From: Porphyridium purpureum
Taxonomy: Eukaryota; Rhodophyta; Bangiophyceae; Porphyridiales; Porphyridiaceae
NCBI GenBank assembly: GCA_008690995.1
Contig: VRMN01000001.1
Span: 2,170,001 to 2,234,000, forward strand
Direction: 5' to 3'
DNA length: 64,000 nt
Shown: piece by piece, positions 20,294 to 29,583 of the stretch
Layout: every line of letters starts with the position of its first letter
Position numbering within the stretch: the stretch's first letter is position 1
Notes under the pieces: model-generated
Told to the model about the DNA's origin: nothing
What the model saw: the letters and a program-made list of their open reading frames with translations, nothing else
Database searches by the model: none
Made by a program: the position numbers and the translations under genes

Positions 20294-21943
20294 TTAATCT
20301 TTATCGACAGCCCTCCCCTTCTTGCGCTTCTTTGAAAGCGCGTTTGGCTGTCCCATCCGCTGACCAAGTTCCGAGCTCAGCGTGCGAGGCGCGGAAACCA
20401 CAGACATCGTACCTTCAATTTGAGACGATGCAGTAGGCGCTGCTTGAGCGTTAATTTTTGCTCGCAGATCGGGTAACTGCGACAAACCTGGCGTCGGATG
20501 AGACCTCCCAGCCAAACGAGGTTGCGACACGGTTGCGTCAGGCCGTGTGGTCTGCGGCGTGGTTGTGTTGGATCGCCCCGCCATCCGTTGCATCATGGCC
20601 GGTGCCATAAAATTTCCGTGGGAAAGTACCGGCTGCGGGTAGCCGCCTGGTCCGAATATGACGTGATTTTGCGGTGCGCCAGCCGGCATACCCTTGAGCT
20701 GATTGATTGCGTTCGACCAACCGTTCTGCACCGGCCCTCCAACAAACTCATTGGGGAGGCTCTCACGTCCTTTGAGGTAGTTGACAAGATTCTTCAGTTT
20801 CTGTTGATGAGCAGTAGAGCCTTCAGGTGCCATTCTGGAAGCTCTGGCTAAATCGCAACGCTCCAAAGCCAGCTCAAATGGCGTCGGCTTACTCCGAGCG
20901 AGAATCATATTGTCCACTTCATCTGCTCGTCTGTACGGACACCGTTCCAGCGCGTGGGTGGATTCTCCGCAGTTGGGGCAGGCTGGTGAGCGACCCACTT
21001 CGTCGACAGAGCCCCTGGTCAAACACAAGAGATGATCTTCCTCGCCGCAGACAAAGCACTTCCGCAGGTACTCGTACTTCTTGAACGCGCGCAGGCGAGG
21101 AGGCCCGTCTAGCGTGCACATCCTGGCCAAATGGCCTAGCCTATGGCAGCGAGCACACCGAATACTCTTGGGACAATCCAGGCCTTTGTGCCCTTGAACT
21201 CCGCAGCTTACGCAGCCATATCTTACGATATCCTTGTCAAGGCGCGGTTCTACACAATCCCACTCAGAATGTCCTGTCATTCCGCAATTCTCACACACAT
21301 CCTCTTCAAAGTACCTCTTGTGTAGCTTCCGCTTCCGTTTCTTCGCATGATTTTCGTCCTTGTCCGGTGCTTCCTGCTCCTCCTCTTCGTCATCCGAGTC
21401 CGACGCTTCGTTAGAGGCAACGGCAGCACCCAACATCCCCCCTGCTGCCCGGTCAATTGCGAACATGCTGGATAGCAAGGCTGTGCTTTTCTCCACGACC
21501 AACTTTTTCACGTCCTCGACTCCCATGAGCGCTAGAGGAACGGCCCTCAGACTCGCCCGCTTAGCATGTTCCCGCGCGCGTGGTGCGTCAATCTCGCTTT
21601 CACTCTCTCCCTCATCGTGTTCGGCCGCGGAACTGGCACTACTCCTGCCGCGGCTGCTGTCGCCGGTGCTGGTGCTGCTGCTACTCCTACTACTTTGATC
21701 GCCATGATGCTCTTCGCCAGACGTAGCCACCGTCTTTGCCGAGTTTGCCGAGCGAGAATGATCCGAGAGCCCAGCCTCCCCATCCGCAGGCATCATGCTG
21801 AGCGGTTCTTCCCCGTTCTCGTCAAGTTCTAAACTCGGCCCGCCGCTTCGAGGCTGCGTCTCCCGGGGCGATGTGGACGACTTTGCGCGCGCTTTGTTAG
21901 TGCCGAGCATATAGAAGGCCCCGTCCACAGGACCCTTTCGCAT
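20294..21943 (-). CDS. Five-zinc-knuckle protein, Air1/Air2 (ZCCHC7)-like
   Basis: A 549-residue protein with five CCHC-type knuckles near residues 216-331: CENCGMTGHSEWDC, CVSCGVQGHKGLDC, CARCHRLGHLARMC, then two less regular ones (CFVCGEEDHLLC, CPNCGESTHALERC). Five knuckles in the middle of an otherwise disordered protein is the layout of Air1/Air2, the RNA-binding subunit of the TRAMP nuclear RNA surveillance complex, and of ZCCHC7. The N terminus is Ser/acid-rich with Lys-rich runs near 200, and the C terminus is Gln/Pro/Thr-rich with a basic end. The knuckles differ from retroviral gag in number and spacing, and no gag or pol surrounds them. The exact role is inferred. Confidence 0.7.
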   Translation of the reverse strand: MRKGPVDGAFYMLGTNKARAKSSTSPRETQPRSGGPSLELDENGEEPLSMMPADGEAGLSDHSRSANSAKTVATSGEEHHGDQSSRSSSSTSTGDSSRGRSSASSAAEHDEGESESEIDAPRAREHAKRASLRAVPLALMGVEDVKKLVVEKSTALLSSMFAIDRAAGGMLGAAVASNEASDSDDEEEEQEAPDKDENHAKKRKRKLHKRYFEEDVCENCGMTGHSEWDCVEPRLDKDIVRYGCVSCGVQGHKGLDCPKSIRCARCHRLGHLARMCTLDGPPRLRAFKKYEYLRKCFVCGEEDHLLCLTRGSVDEVGRSPACPNCGESTHALERCPYRRADEVDNMILARSKPTPFELALERCDLARASRMAPEGSTAHQQKLKNLVNYLKGRESLPNEFVGGPVQNGWSNAINQLKGMPAGAPQNHVIFGPGGYPQPVLSHGNFMAPAMMQRMAGRSNTTTPQTTRPDATVSQPRLAGRSHPTPGLSQLPDLRAKINAQAAPTASSQIEGTMSVVSAPRTLSSELGQRMGQPNALSKKRKKGRAVDKD

Positions 21944-22063
21944 CTTGGAAAGCCCCGCTCGGTCGAAACAACGAACAAAAGTGCGCGCGCCTGTACGGCT
22001 CTGAAAAGTTGCTGCAAGTGTAAAAAGTCAGGACCGCTAGCTTTACATTATCCTAATTTTAGT

Positions 22064-22309
22064 CTACCTCGTTGCCCGAGCTGTGTCCTTCAGGGGCGCG
22101 TGGTCCCGGATTCGACTCCTTCGACAACGAGCGGCTCGCGGGTCCTGTGTTCGCGGTCGCCCAACACGGAACTCTGCGAACGCACGCAAGTCGGCGTCTA
22201 TGCTGTATTCTCGCCTTACGAGCGCTTCAGAAATGCTGCCATCTTCTCTGATCATGGCTGCAGCAGGTGCCGGCGGGCTGAACATGAGGCTCATGCTTGG
22301 CTGCTTCAT
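22064..22309 (-). CDS. Small basic ORF, paralogue of 23006-23362 (81 aa)
   Basis: Function not recognised. The last 40 or so residues (AEFRVGRPRTQDPRAAR... to the stop) align without gaps to the end of the ORF at 23006-23362, including the stop position. Over 30 aligned codons most differences are silent (about 13 against 6), the pattern of selection on a protein. The core GRPR with many Arg resembles an AT-hook-like nucleic-acid-binding tail. The N termini are unrelated, so the true starts or exon structure are uncertain. Confidence 0.5.
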   Translation of the reverse strand: MKQPSMSLMFSPPAPAAAMIREDGSISEALVRREYSIDADLRAFAEFRVGRPRTQDPRAARCRRSRIRDHAPLKDTARATR

Positions 22310-23005
22310 CTTGTGACGCGGTACTCAGTCGACCTTCGTTTCTGACTTTTTCGACTGCCTTCTCCCTTCTCTCTGCCTCTACATTTCTCTCACCGACCCG
22401 TAACCAGCCAGTCGCGACACATTATATACTTCATTGGGGCGAATTCCAAGAGCGCGTCCGGCGACCCCACGCTTGAGGCACCGCGTGACGTTCTGACGTG
22501 CGGCTGTGGTGGGCCCGCTTTTCGGGTTACACGCGGAGCGCCGGGTGACGGTCAGTGAAGCGAGACTCCGGCCAGAGTCTTGCTTGAAAAGTGGAGCCAA
22601 TTGCCGTGTCACGCCGGCTGTTTGAGTCTGTCCGCGGTCAGCAATCCGTCTGTCCATCCGCGGTCAGCAGTCTCGCATCAGCATCACGTCCTTCACTGTA
22701 CCTGGTCAACCAGCACTGTACATCCGATGTCAGCATCCCGTGCGCAATGGCCTGTGGCTCCCGCTCGCTCAAGTCCGCGTCCCACACAAGAGCAGGCCAA
22801 TCTGCTCTTGTCTCGTGCCCTTGTGGACGTGCCAGGGCGGCAGGATGGACAGCTGAGCGCTATCAACATCACAGCTCCTTTGGTTTTCTGCGAAAGTTTC
22901 AGATGTATCCTGATCAAATGCTGCGGTTTATCAATTTTGTTGCTGTTGTTTCTGTACATCTAGAGCTTTTCCCTTAGAGATCTTCACAAACACCCTGCTA
23001 CGCAA
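22310..23005. other. Intergenic stretch
   Basis: No gene is supported. It contains ACTGTAC at 22695-22701 and 22715-22721, and a short repeated phrase TCCGCGGTCAGCA near 22635 and 22658. Overlapping frames of up to 128 codons here show no recognisable domain. Confidence 0.5.
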
Positions 23006-23362
23006 TCACGTAAGATGCCTATGGACTATCTTGATTGGCGCATGGTCGCACATTTGACTTCTTCGGCGGCGAGCTGCTCGCGGGTCCTGCGTCCGCGGTC
23101 GCCCCGCGCGAAATTCGGCGCACAGAAGTTGCTGAGTGTCCTCCTCGCTATTTGCCCTCGACTCGAGCTGGTTGGATCTCTCGCGGTTACTTTTTGCAGT
23201 GCAGCTGTCGACCATGACTGTATTCAGGTTCATCTTGGCAGTCATATTTGCCTCGTCAAGATGTTGTAGCTTGTCATCCATCATTTCTCTTTGACGGTGT
23301 ATCCTTGATTGGCTTCTACTTTTCCAATCTGTGCTGTAGCTCGTGGCTGTATTTATGTGCAC
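23006..23362 (-). CDS. Small basic ORF, paralogue of 22064-22309 (118 aa)
   Basis: Function not recognised. The N-terminal two thirds are polar and probably helical (MMDDKLQHLDEANMTAKM near residue 27). The C-terminal 40 residues (AEFRAGRPRTQDPRAARRRRS...) match the neighbouring ORF at 22064-22309 codon by codon, with mostly silent differences and the stop in the same place. Both ORFs lie on the minus strand about 0.7 kb apart, as after a local duplication. Confidence 0.5.
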   Translation of the reverse strand: MHINTATSYSTDWKSRSQSRIHRQREMMDDKLQHLDEANMTAKMNLNTVMVDSCTAKSNRERSNQLESRANSEEDTQQLLCAEFRAGRPRTQDPRAARRRRSQMCDHAPIKIVHRHLT

Positions 23363-23870
23363 ACCGCGCCGCGCGTGTCAATGTTTGACGCATGCAAAAC
23401 CCAAGAGTCTCACAAAATTTTCGGTACGGAAGAATATACAGGAGCGCGCATGCTCCAATGTCCCGCCGGTACGGAGTGCTGACGGCAAAGGAAACCTACC
23501 CAGTCCGTGTGCTGCATTGGCTGTGCTCGCCACATTCTTCAATATGTGGACGAAATGCGGCAATGACCTGGAAGAGGCGCGCGGCCCCCCGACGAAACAG
23601 GGTGACAGGGATGACAGATCCTGCTTTTTACGACAAGTCCATTCCCACCAGCAGAGACGTTGTAAACACAACGAGAAGGCACCCCAATCCGCCGCGGCCA
23701 TTGACGCGTCAGCCTTTCTCGGCAGAGGTCAGCTGCCCCCAACGTCCCTTCCGCTTGCAGACGCCAGGTTTCGCTGTACACCGCTCGGATTCAAACATAA
23801 TGGTCGCGCCACGTCTGCAGGTGTCGGAGTGGAAGGCGGCGCAGGTTTCAAAGCAACGGGAGCGCAAAGT
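23363..23870. other. Intergenic stretch upstream of the fibrillin-like gene
   Basis: The frame of the next gene stays open through this stretch to an ATG at 23343, but the encoded sequence is not plastid-leader-like and has no family match. No other feature is seen. Confidence 0.5.
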
Positions 23871-24641
23871 ATGGAGGCGTTCGTTTCGACCAGCCAGGCA
23901 TGGGTAGCTGGTACTGCCCGACATAATCGCCAGGCCACCGTACCGCGCTCCAAGAACGCATGCGTTGAAAGGCAGGGTTGGCGGCGAACCCGCAGAAGCG
24001 TGGCATGCGCCGCAAACCGCGTGTCTGGCGTGGATCAGCTTCGCGACGGCCTCCTGGAGCTTGGCCGCCGTACGGCGCGCGGTGTTGATGTGTCGCGCAC
24101 GGACACGCAGATGCTGGACGAGATGGTGCGAAATCTGCTGGAGCTCCAATCCCGCTCTATAGGGCAGGGCGAGGATGACGTGGGCGCCGCACCCGACGAG
24201 GCGTTTGTGGGCCGCTGGGATCTGAAGATGAGCACAGAGACCGAGCTTGTTCGACTTATGCGCGGGTCGTGGCCGCTGGCGCCCGCTCAAGCCGTATACC
24301 AGGACGTGGAGTCTGTCCCGACAATCGAAGCGCCGCGCGCCAAGCTGACGAACGTCGTGGGATACGGCGCAAACCGCTCTTTGCGGGTGTCGGCGCAGTA
24401 CAGTGCAGAGCGCACGCCGGGATCGGTGCATGGCTGGCGGTGCCCGTTCGTTTTTGAGTCGACGACTATCGCGCTCGGCGCTGGGCGCAGTCTCTCGCTG
24501 CCCTTTGCGATAGGCCGCGGCTACTTTGATGTGCTGTACATGGACGCGCAGATGCGTGTGGACCGCGACAAGAACGGCTGGATTAATGTGTACACCTATG
24601 CCGGACCGATTGTGCCATGCTCGCGCGCCGTTTCTCGATGA
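23871..24641 (+). CDS. Plastid lipid-associated protein (PAP/fibrillin-like)
   Basis: A 256-residue protein. Residues 1 to about 48 are rich in Arg, Ala, Ser and Thr, lack acids after the start and begin MEAFVS; a phenylalanine near the start is typical of red algal transit peptides. The mature part follows the PAP/fibrillin pattern: a helical front, the start of the lipocalin-like barrel (FVGRWDLKMSTETEL near 110), a middle strand run (APQ... NVVGYG, LRVSAQYSAE) and the conserved end GYFDVLYMDAQMRVDRD near 222-238, which matches the family's LDTTYLDxxLRISR. Fibrillins bind lipids at thylakoids and plastoglobules. The longer upstream frame was rejected as start because it would bury the transit peptide. 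Confidence 0.72.
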   Translation: MEAFVSTSQAWVAGTARHNRQATVPRSKNACVERQGWRRTRRSVACAANRVSGVDQLRDGLLELGRRTARGVDVSRTDTQMLDEMVRNLLELQSRSIGQGEDDVGAAPDEAFVGRWDLKMSTETELVRLMRGSWPLAPAQAVYQDVESVPTIEAPRAKLTNVVGYGANRSLRVSAQYSAERTPGSVHGWRCPFVFESTTIALGAGRSLSLPFAIGRGYFDVLYMDAQMRVDRDKNGWINVYTYAGPIVPCSRAVSR

Positions 24642-25357
24642 TCGACCACTCAACACGACAGACGCCGACGAGCGATGATGGGATTCAGATTGACCTCATC
24701 GGTGTCCAGCTTTGAAGCGATGTACATTTGATATTTCACAAGAACAGGTGGCCTTTTGGTTATAAAGTGTTTCTTGCTTTTGCATGTGAATTAAGTTTGC
24801 GTGATGCAGACGACTTTGGCGCGGAGAGCCGTTCGACGGGAGCAACTCGGACTGCCTGTTGCTACGCTGGAGCCGTGCGTTGGGGCGGAGGCGACCAGAC
24901 ACGCAGCACGTGGGCCGCAACGGTCGCGGAATCTTTGGGGCACGTAGGCGACTCTACGCCACCTCCGAATAGGCGCGGACCACGACAGCCCTCTCCCTTC
25001 CCCAACGCTCAAAAGTCTCTTGCACCAGCCTCTTCTCCCAACTTTCGGCAGCCGCATGGTTGCTTCGATCGCACTGAACACTACCTCCGGCGCGGGGTTC
25101 AGCGCAACCTCACCTGGTCTCTGATACGGAACTGTACTTCGTGGGTACAGATGGTGTTCGTAAAGTGCGCACAGGAGAAAACGGCTTCGGGTGTTTTTTT
25201 ACGGATTTCCGGAGCGCGTAAACGTTCGGGACGACGAGGCGGTGATGTTTGGTTCGAGCGTGTGTGAGGGCGTGAGGTGGACAGAACGGTGGAGTAGGGC
25301 AAGAGGGCAAGACTGGGATTGCGCGGGGGAAGGAGGCGGGCGTGCATTGCTGTGGCC
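24642..25357. other. Intergenic stretch upstream of pantothenate synthetase
   Basis: ACTGTAC at 25131-25137 and GTACAG at 25145-25150 lie about 210-230 bases before the panC ATG. An open frame at 24728-25267 has no recognisable domain and was not called. Confidence 0.5.
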
Positions 25358-26551
25358 ATGATAGTGTGCGACACGGTGAGCGGGCTGCGGGACGCGCTGG
25401 ATCGGATACGGAACCGCACGCTGCGGGAAAAGCGCGCCGCGCGCGACGCTGCGGCAAACGCGAATGGCACTGCGGCAGCGTCCGAGCAGACGCCCGTCGA
25501 GCCGGGCTCGAGCGTGAGCGTCGGACTGGTGGCAACCATGGGGTATCTGCACGACGGCCACGCCGCATTGATCGCGCAGAGCCGCCACGAGAACGACGTC
25601 ACCGTCGGCACGATTTTCGTGAACCGCAAGCAGTTCGAGCGCGACGAGGACTTTGAGCTCTACCCGCGCGACCAGGAGCGCGACTGTGTATTGTTTGAGG
25701 TTAATGGCGCCGACGTGGTCTTTGCGCCGCACAGCCACGAGGAGCTGTATCCACAGGGGCACGAAACCACCATCAGTTGCCAGCTGCTTTCAAAACGGTC
25801 CGAGGGGAGAAACCGTCCGGGTCATTTTGACGGCGTCGCACTGATCGTCGCAAAGCTGTTCATCCTCATTCAGCCGCAAAACGCCTACTTTGGCGCGAAG
25901 GATGCACAACAGTGCGCGATTATCAAGAGAATGACAACCGACCTGAATTTCGCAACCAGGGTCAGAATCGTGGAAACAGTTCGTGACCCTTCGGATGGTC
26001 TTGCGCTGAGCTCGCGGAACGCAATGCTCACATCACACGAGCGCAAGTACGCAAATACACTCTACCGCAGCCTTTGTGCAGCGAGCGCGCGCATGCGCCT
26101 CTCCCTGTTGCACTTGGACAACGGGCGCTCGCTTGAATTTTTGCGCAGGCCCGAGGGTGCCAAGCGCGTCATGTATCGCATTTTGTCCGATTCACTCGAA
26201 GCGTCTGGATGTCACACACACATTGACGATGTAAGTGTAGTCAACCAGGACACGTTTGAGGTAATGGACGGGCACGACACAAAGTTTTCGTGCGCGCTGA
26301 TCCTAATCGCCGTGTACTTGGGCAAAGCGCGCCTGATTGATAACGTACGTGTAGACTTGGAAAGTCGAGACCAGCAGCCATCCCAGACCGAGGCTGATGT
26401 CATTGCCGGCTTCAAAATCGCGGACGGCAGCGAAGAAGAGATGAGTGTGTTGGTGGACGACTACTTGGTCTTGACATATGGGCTGGCGCGCCAACTGCGG
26501 GAAGATCAGAATAGAACGAAGCGGCAACGCCTTGAGACAACCAGCTCATAA
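25358..26551 (+). CDS. panC: Pantothenate synthetase (pantoate--beta-alanine ligase)
   Basis: Joins pantoate and beta-alanine using ATP to make pantothenate, the coenzyme A precursor. Family motifs are clear: VATMGYLHDGHAALI near residue 58 with the HxGH nucleotide signature, FVNRKQF near 87, FELYPRDQERD, RPGHFDGVALIVAKLF near 154, QPQNAYFGAKDAQQ near 172 and DGLALSSRNAML near 214. At 397 residues it is longer than the bacterial enzyme (about 280). Extra length lies in a polar stretch around residues 28-53 before the first motif, in an insert around 240-280, and in about 65 C-terminal residues with no known domain. ATG 25358 was preferred over 25319, which adds only 13 Arg-rich residues. No clear transit peptide, so probably cytosolic. 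Confidence 0.95.
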   Translation: MIVCDTVSGLRDALDRIRNRTLREKRAARDAAANANGTAAASEQTPVEPGSSVSVGLVATMGYLHDGHAALIAQSRHENDVTVGTIFVNRKQFERDEDFELYPRDQERDCVLFEVNGADVVFAPHSHEELYPQGHETTISCQLLSKRSEGRNRPGHFDGVALIVAKLFILIQPQNAYFGAKDAQQCAIIKRMTTDLNFATRVRIVETVRDPSDGLALSSRNAMLTSHERKYANTLYRSLCAASARMRLSLLHLDNGRSLEFLRRPEGAKRVMYRILSDSLEASGCHTHIDDVSVVNQDTFEVMDGHDTKFSCALILIAVYLGKARLIDNVRVDLESRDQQPSQTEADVIAGFKIADGSEEEMSVLVDDYLVLTYGLARQLREDQNRTKRQRLETTSS

Positions 26552-26866
26552 CGGACCGGCGCTGCTTTTCGTGCTCGTTTGCGCTATAAGTAAAAGCGCG
26601 CCGGGCGACTTGTCATAATAGTGAAGGAAAAGAATCCTCTGGTAGCCACAGAAAGAAAGACACAGAAATAGTAGGTTCAAAAGGAAGTGAGCTAATCCGT
26701 GGAGGAAACCAGTTTTACTTTGAATTCGCGGTGAGGTAATTCACCGGCAACGCGGAGAAGGCACTCGCTTTGGTCTTCAAGAGACTCTTGAACCGTTGCA
26801 CAACAAACGAGCTCGCACATGATCATTTCTGCTCTTTCCGAGCACAACTCAGCTGCACTTTTGCTT
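26552..26866. other. Convergent intergenic stretch
   Basis: Lies between the panC stop and the SCY1-like stop. Nothing is recognised beyond AT-richer 3' flanks. Confidence 0.5.
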
Positions 26867-29302
26867 TCACTTTCGCTTCACTGTGCCTAATTTGGGAGCT
26901 GCCGCACGGTTCCTGCTACGCTGAGAAGCACCTGTACCTGAAACCGCACCACCTGGTCCACCCAGTACTGCACCCCAATCGTCCTGCCCTGAAAAATGCT
27001 GTTGCCGAGAGCTCGGCCGCGTGGGCGTTGCCGCTGCGGCTTCTGCTAGTACTGTTGTTCCCGACGTCATTGGCGCAACTGCAGGCGCCGCAACGGAAAA
27101 ATCCCAATCATCGATGGGCGCCTTTTTCGCTGCTGAACCTAAGCCCATGCCATTGCTGGCGCCGGCATTTACTTGGGTTCCAAAGGTATCCGCCGAGGGA
27201 TCACCGCCCTTTCTGCCGCCCATAAAATCACCCCATCCTTCCTCATCCTCTTCGTCAGGCTGGGCACTGGGATCAGTTCCTGTATGCGACAAAGAAGCAG
27301 GGGCTACAGCCAAGCCACGACTGCTGGTGTCCCAGCTATCGGCACGCACACTGGTGGAACTCTGGTGGCCTCCAGATGTCAAAGATGATGAGCCAAAGCC
27401 ACTGTTGGACTGCCGCTGCGGAGACGCAATACTCCCCGCTTCTAATGCTGCTGTCGCTGCGGCCACTGGGGTCGCTGGGGTCGGCGCCGTCCGTCCGCTA
27501 CCGCCAGTACCAACGAGCTTGCCCGTGATGGCCGAAGAAAATGTTTGCAGCGCCCAGCCGCCTGAGGCTACCGCTCCTGTAGCTGGATTTGAGTTCGATT
27601 GTCCATCTTTGCTCGCATCGGCGCGCGCGTTGAGGCTTTTCACGTGTGCTTGGATGCGGGGTAAAAACTTCTCCACACATTCAAGTGCCGAGTTACGAAC
27701 ATTTGCAACCGGATCCACGATGAGTGGGCATACTGCTGGCAGCACACGTGCCGCCAGGTCGGGCGCATCAAGGTACTGCGTGCACTCCAGAAACGCGCAA
27801 AGTCCGGCATTTCTGGCCGGCGGAAAGGGGTCCTTCAGCGCACGGAGAAACGCGGACACGAGAACCTTCTTTCTGGTCGCATCGCTCATTTTGGGTGCCA
27901 GTTTCGAGAGGCACACTGTCGTGTTTGTGCGGATGGGTGCCTCAGGATCCAGCTGCAGCTTGGCAAAAAAGGACATCAGCTGCGTGTTCAAATTCCGATC
28001 ACTGAGCTTGTCCGCAAGGCACAAGATCGCCTTCACTGACATATCGCGCAACGCAGGAGACTGAATATCCGCAAAACCGGAGCAATGAGCAGGAAATATC
28101 GTCGTATTCACGTCCTCATCTGAGAAATACGGCGCGAATGACGACAGATTTGAGACAAGCTCCATGCGAATGGCTCGATCAAGCGCGGTGTTGCCGTACC
28201 ATTTTGTTACGTACGGGCGCACGACCTTATCACCAAAATCGGCTGCACTCAGTTTGTTTGACTCACCGAGACGGATCGCAGTCGTCAGCGATGCGACACC
28301 GGCCATGTTGATCGCCAGATTACTGTCTAAAATTGGCAACAGCTTGTACACGCAAAAGTCGTCCGGAAGACGAGCCACCACATTGGGGAGTTTGTTGAAG
28401 AATGCTTCCTTCTCGAACGTGTCTTTCAGAGCAAGATTTTCCAGAAATAAATTGAGCTCGACATACTTGCTGTGCGTCAGTGAATCCAGCTGCGACACCG
28501 CCTGCGCATTCAGGCGGTCGGGCGGAGACGAAGATAGTAGCTTTTGGTACACCGACTTGAAGATTTCCGGAACGCACTGGATGTTACGGAGCTGCTCAGG
28601 GGCTGTGAAAGGCTGCTCCGGCGCGCAATGTACAGCATAGATCACACAGCCAAGCGCCCAGGTGTCGACGCTAATCGTGGCTTGGTCGAAACTTCCGCGC
28701 ACCAGCTCCGGGGCCTTGTACTCGTTTCGCTGCACTGCGATCGTGTCCTTGAGCGCAAATGACGCCTGCGCAACGGTGCAAGTCGCCTCAAACCCAGCCA
28801 ACTTCCAGTCACCACCGCGCGTGACAAGGATGGTGTCTGGGTTGAATCGACCATGTATGCTCTGCGTTTGGTGGAGGAATGCCAACGCTCGCGAAATGCA
28901 CAGCACGCCCCACTGAATGGACTCATTCGTGAGCGTGTATTTGCTGCCTCCTTGACGGCTGTGGCCCGCCAAGAACGTGGACAGAGGAATGGCAAACTCG
29001 GTGGCGATCTGCACCGATCCGTCGGGACTCTCTTCCGCGCTAACAAACTTGAGTACATCTGGGTGGCGCAAAGTTTTGAGTCTTTGCAAGGCGTTCTTGG
29101 CCAGTCGAGAGCCATCGCTGCCGCCAACCTTGGACTTCGGTGCACTAAACGACCACAAAAGCACTTCTTGGTTCTTTTTCTCCTTATGCACGCCGCGACT
29201 TAGCTCCCACAGACGCAGCGGATCAGTTTGCGGAATGGATTCTTCGACGATGTACCCCAGGCCCGTCGTGGTCGAGCCAAACAAAGACGAAAAGTATTGC
29301 AT
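26867..29302 (-). CDS. SCY1-like pseudokinase (SCYL1 type)
   Basis: An 811-residue protein with a kinase-like N-terminal domain (about 1-300) that lacks the usual catalytic signatures: HGRFNPDTI stands where HRD is expected and LAGFE where DFG is expected. A HEAT-repeat region follows (about 310-560; KPYVTKWYGNTALDRAIRM style changes, LCLADKLSDRNLNTQLMSFF, DPFPPARNAGLCAFL). The C-terminal 250 residues are low in complexity with acidic Trp motifs (EEDEEGWGDFMGG, DDWDF, DDWGAVLGG) and end basic (KLGTVKRK). SCYL1 binds COPI coats through its basic tail and acts in Golgi-to-ER traffic; that role is inferred from architecture. It starts MQYFSSLFG, typical of the family. Confidence 0.9.
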   Translation of the reverse strand: MQYFSSLFGSTTTGLGYIVEESIPQTDPLRLWELSRGVHKEKKNQEVLLWSFSAPKSKVGGSDGSRLAKNALQRLKTLRHPDVLKFVSAEESPDGSVQIATEFAIPLSTFLAGHSRQGGSKYTLTNESIQWGVLCISRALAFLHQTQSIHGRFNPDTILVTRGGDWKLAGFEATCTVAQASFALKDTIAVQRNEYKAPELVRGSFDQATISVDTWALGCVIYAVHCAPEQPFTAPEQLRNIQCVPEIFKSVYQKLLSSSPPDRLNAQAVSQLDSLTHSKYVELNLFLENLALKDTFEKEAFFNKLPNVVARLPDDFCVYKLLPILDSNLAINMAGVASLTTAIRLGESNKLSAADFGDKVVRPYVTKWYGNTALDRAIRMELVSNLSSFAPYFSDEDVNTTIFPAHCSGFADIQSPALRDMSVKAILCLADKLSDRNLNTQLMSFFAKLQLDPEAPIRTNTTVCLSKLAPKMSDATRKKVLVSAFLRALKDPFPPARNAGLCAFLECTQYLDAPDLAARVLPAVCPLIVDPVANVRNSALECVEKFLPRIQAHVKSLNARADASKDGQSNSNPATGAVASGGWALQTFSSAITGKLVGTGGSGRTAPTPATPVAAATAALEAGSIASPQRQSNSGFGSSSLTSGGHQSSTSVRADSWDTSSRGLAVAPASLSHTGTDPSAQPDEEDEEGWGDFMGGRKGGDPSADTFGTQVNAGASNGMGLGSAAKKAPIDDWDFSVAAPAVAPMTSGTTVLAEAAAATPTRPSSRQQHFSGQDDWGAVLGGPGGAVSGTGASQRSRNRAAAPKLGTVKRK

Positions 29303-29583
29303 GCCTCAGCACAAAGATGCTGCTCGCTTGACACGTGCCGCGCTCACGAATGCGCTCGCCTTCCTGCTTCTCAGACTCAAACCACGTCAGACGCTAGGGC
29401 GGGATCAAACCGACACCGCGCGCCACCGGGAAGCTGAGAAAGGTCGACCAATCGCGTGTGGCAGCGCCACCACCAAAAGTCCGAATCGTCGTTTGGGTTC
29501 GAGCAAAAAGGTTCCCCCTTCCCTCACCTAGTTGGTGTGCGTGCTGGCGTAGGGTTGTGTGAATCGCGAAGCGGGTCTCATCT

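Noticed and set aside
20294-21943. Zinc-knuckle gene as a retrotransposon gag remnant
   Set aside because: Five knuckles, no gag core, no protease or RT nearby and no LTRs; it fits an Air/ZCCHC7 host protein better.
22090-22150. tRNA-like T-arm sequence (GGATTCGACTCC)
   Set aside because: No matching A box, acceptor stem or anticodon arm could be found on either strand.
22580-22977. Two overlapping plus-strand frames of about 128 codons
   Set aside because: No recognisable domain, and they contradict each other.
23343-23870. Longer start for the fibrillin-like gene
   Set aside because: The extra 176 residues have no family match and would hide a good transit peptide that starts at 23871.
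24728-25267. Plus-strand frame of 179 codons before panC
   Set aside because: Low-complexity mix without domain; it overlaps the likely panC promoter.
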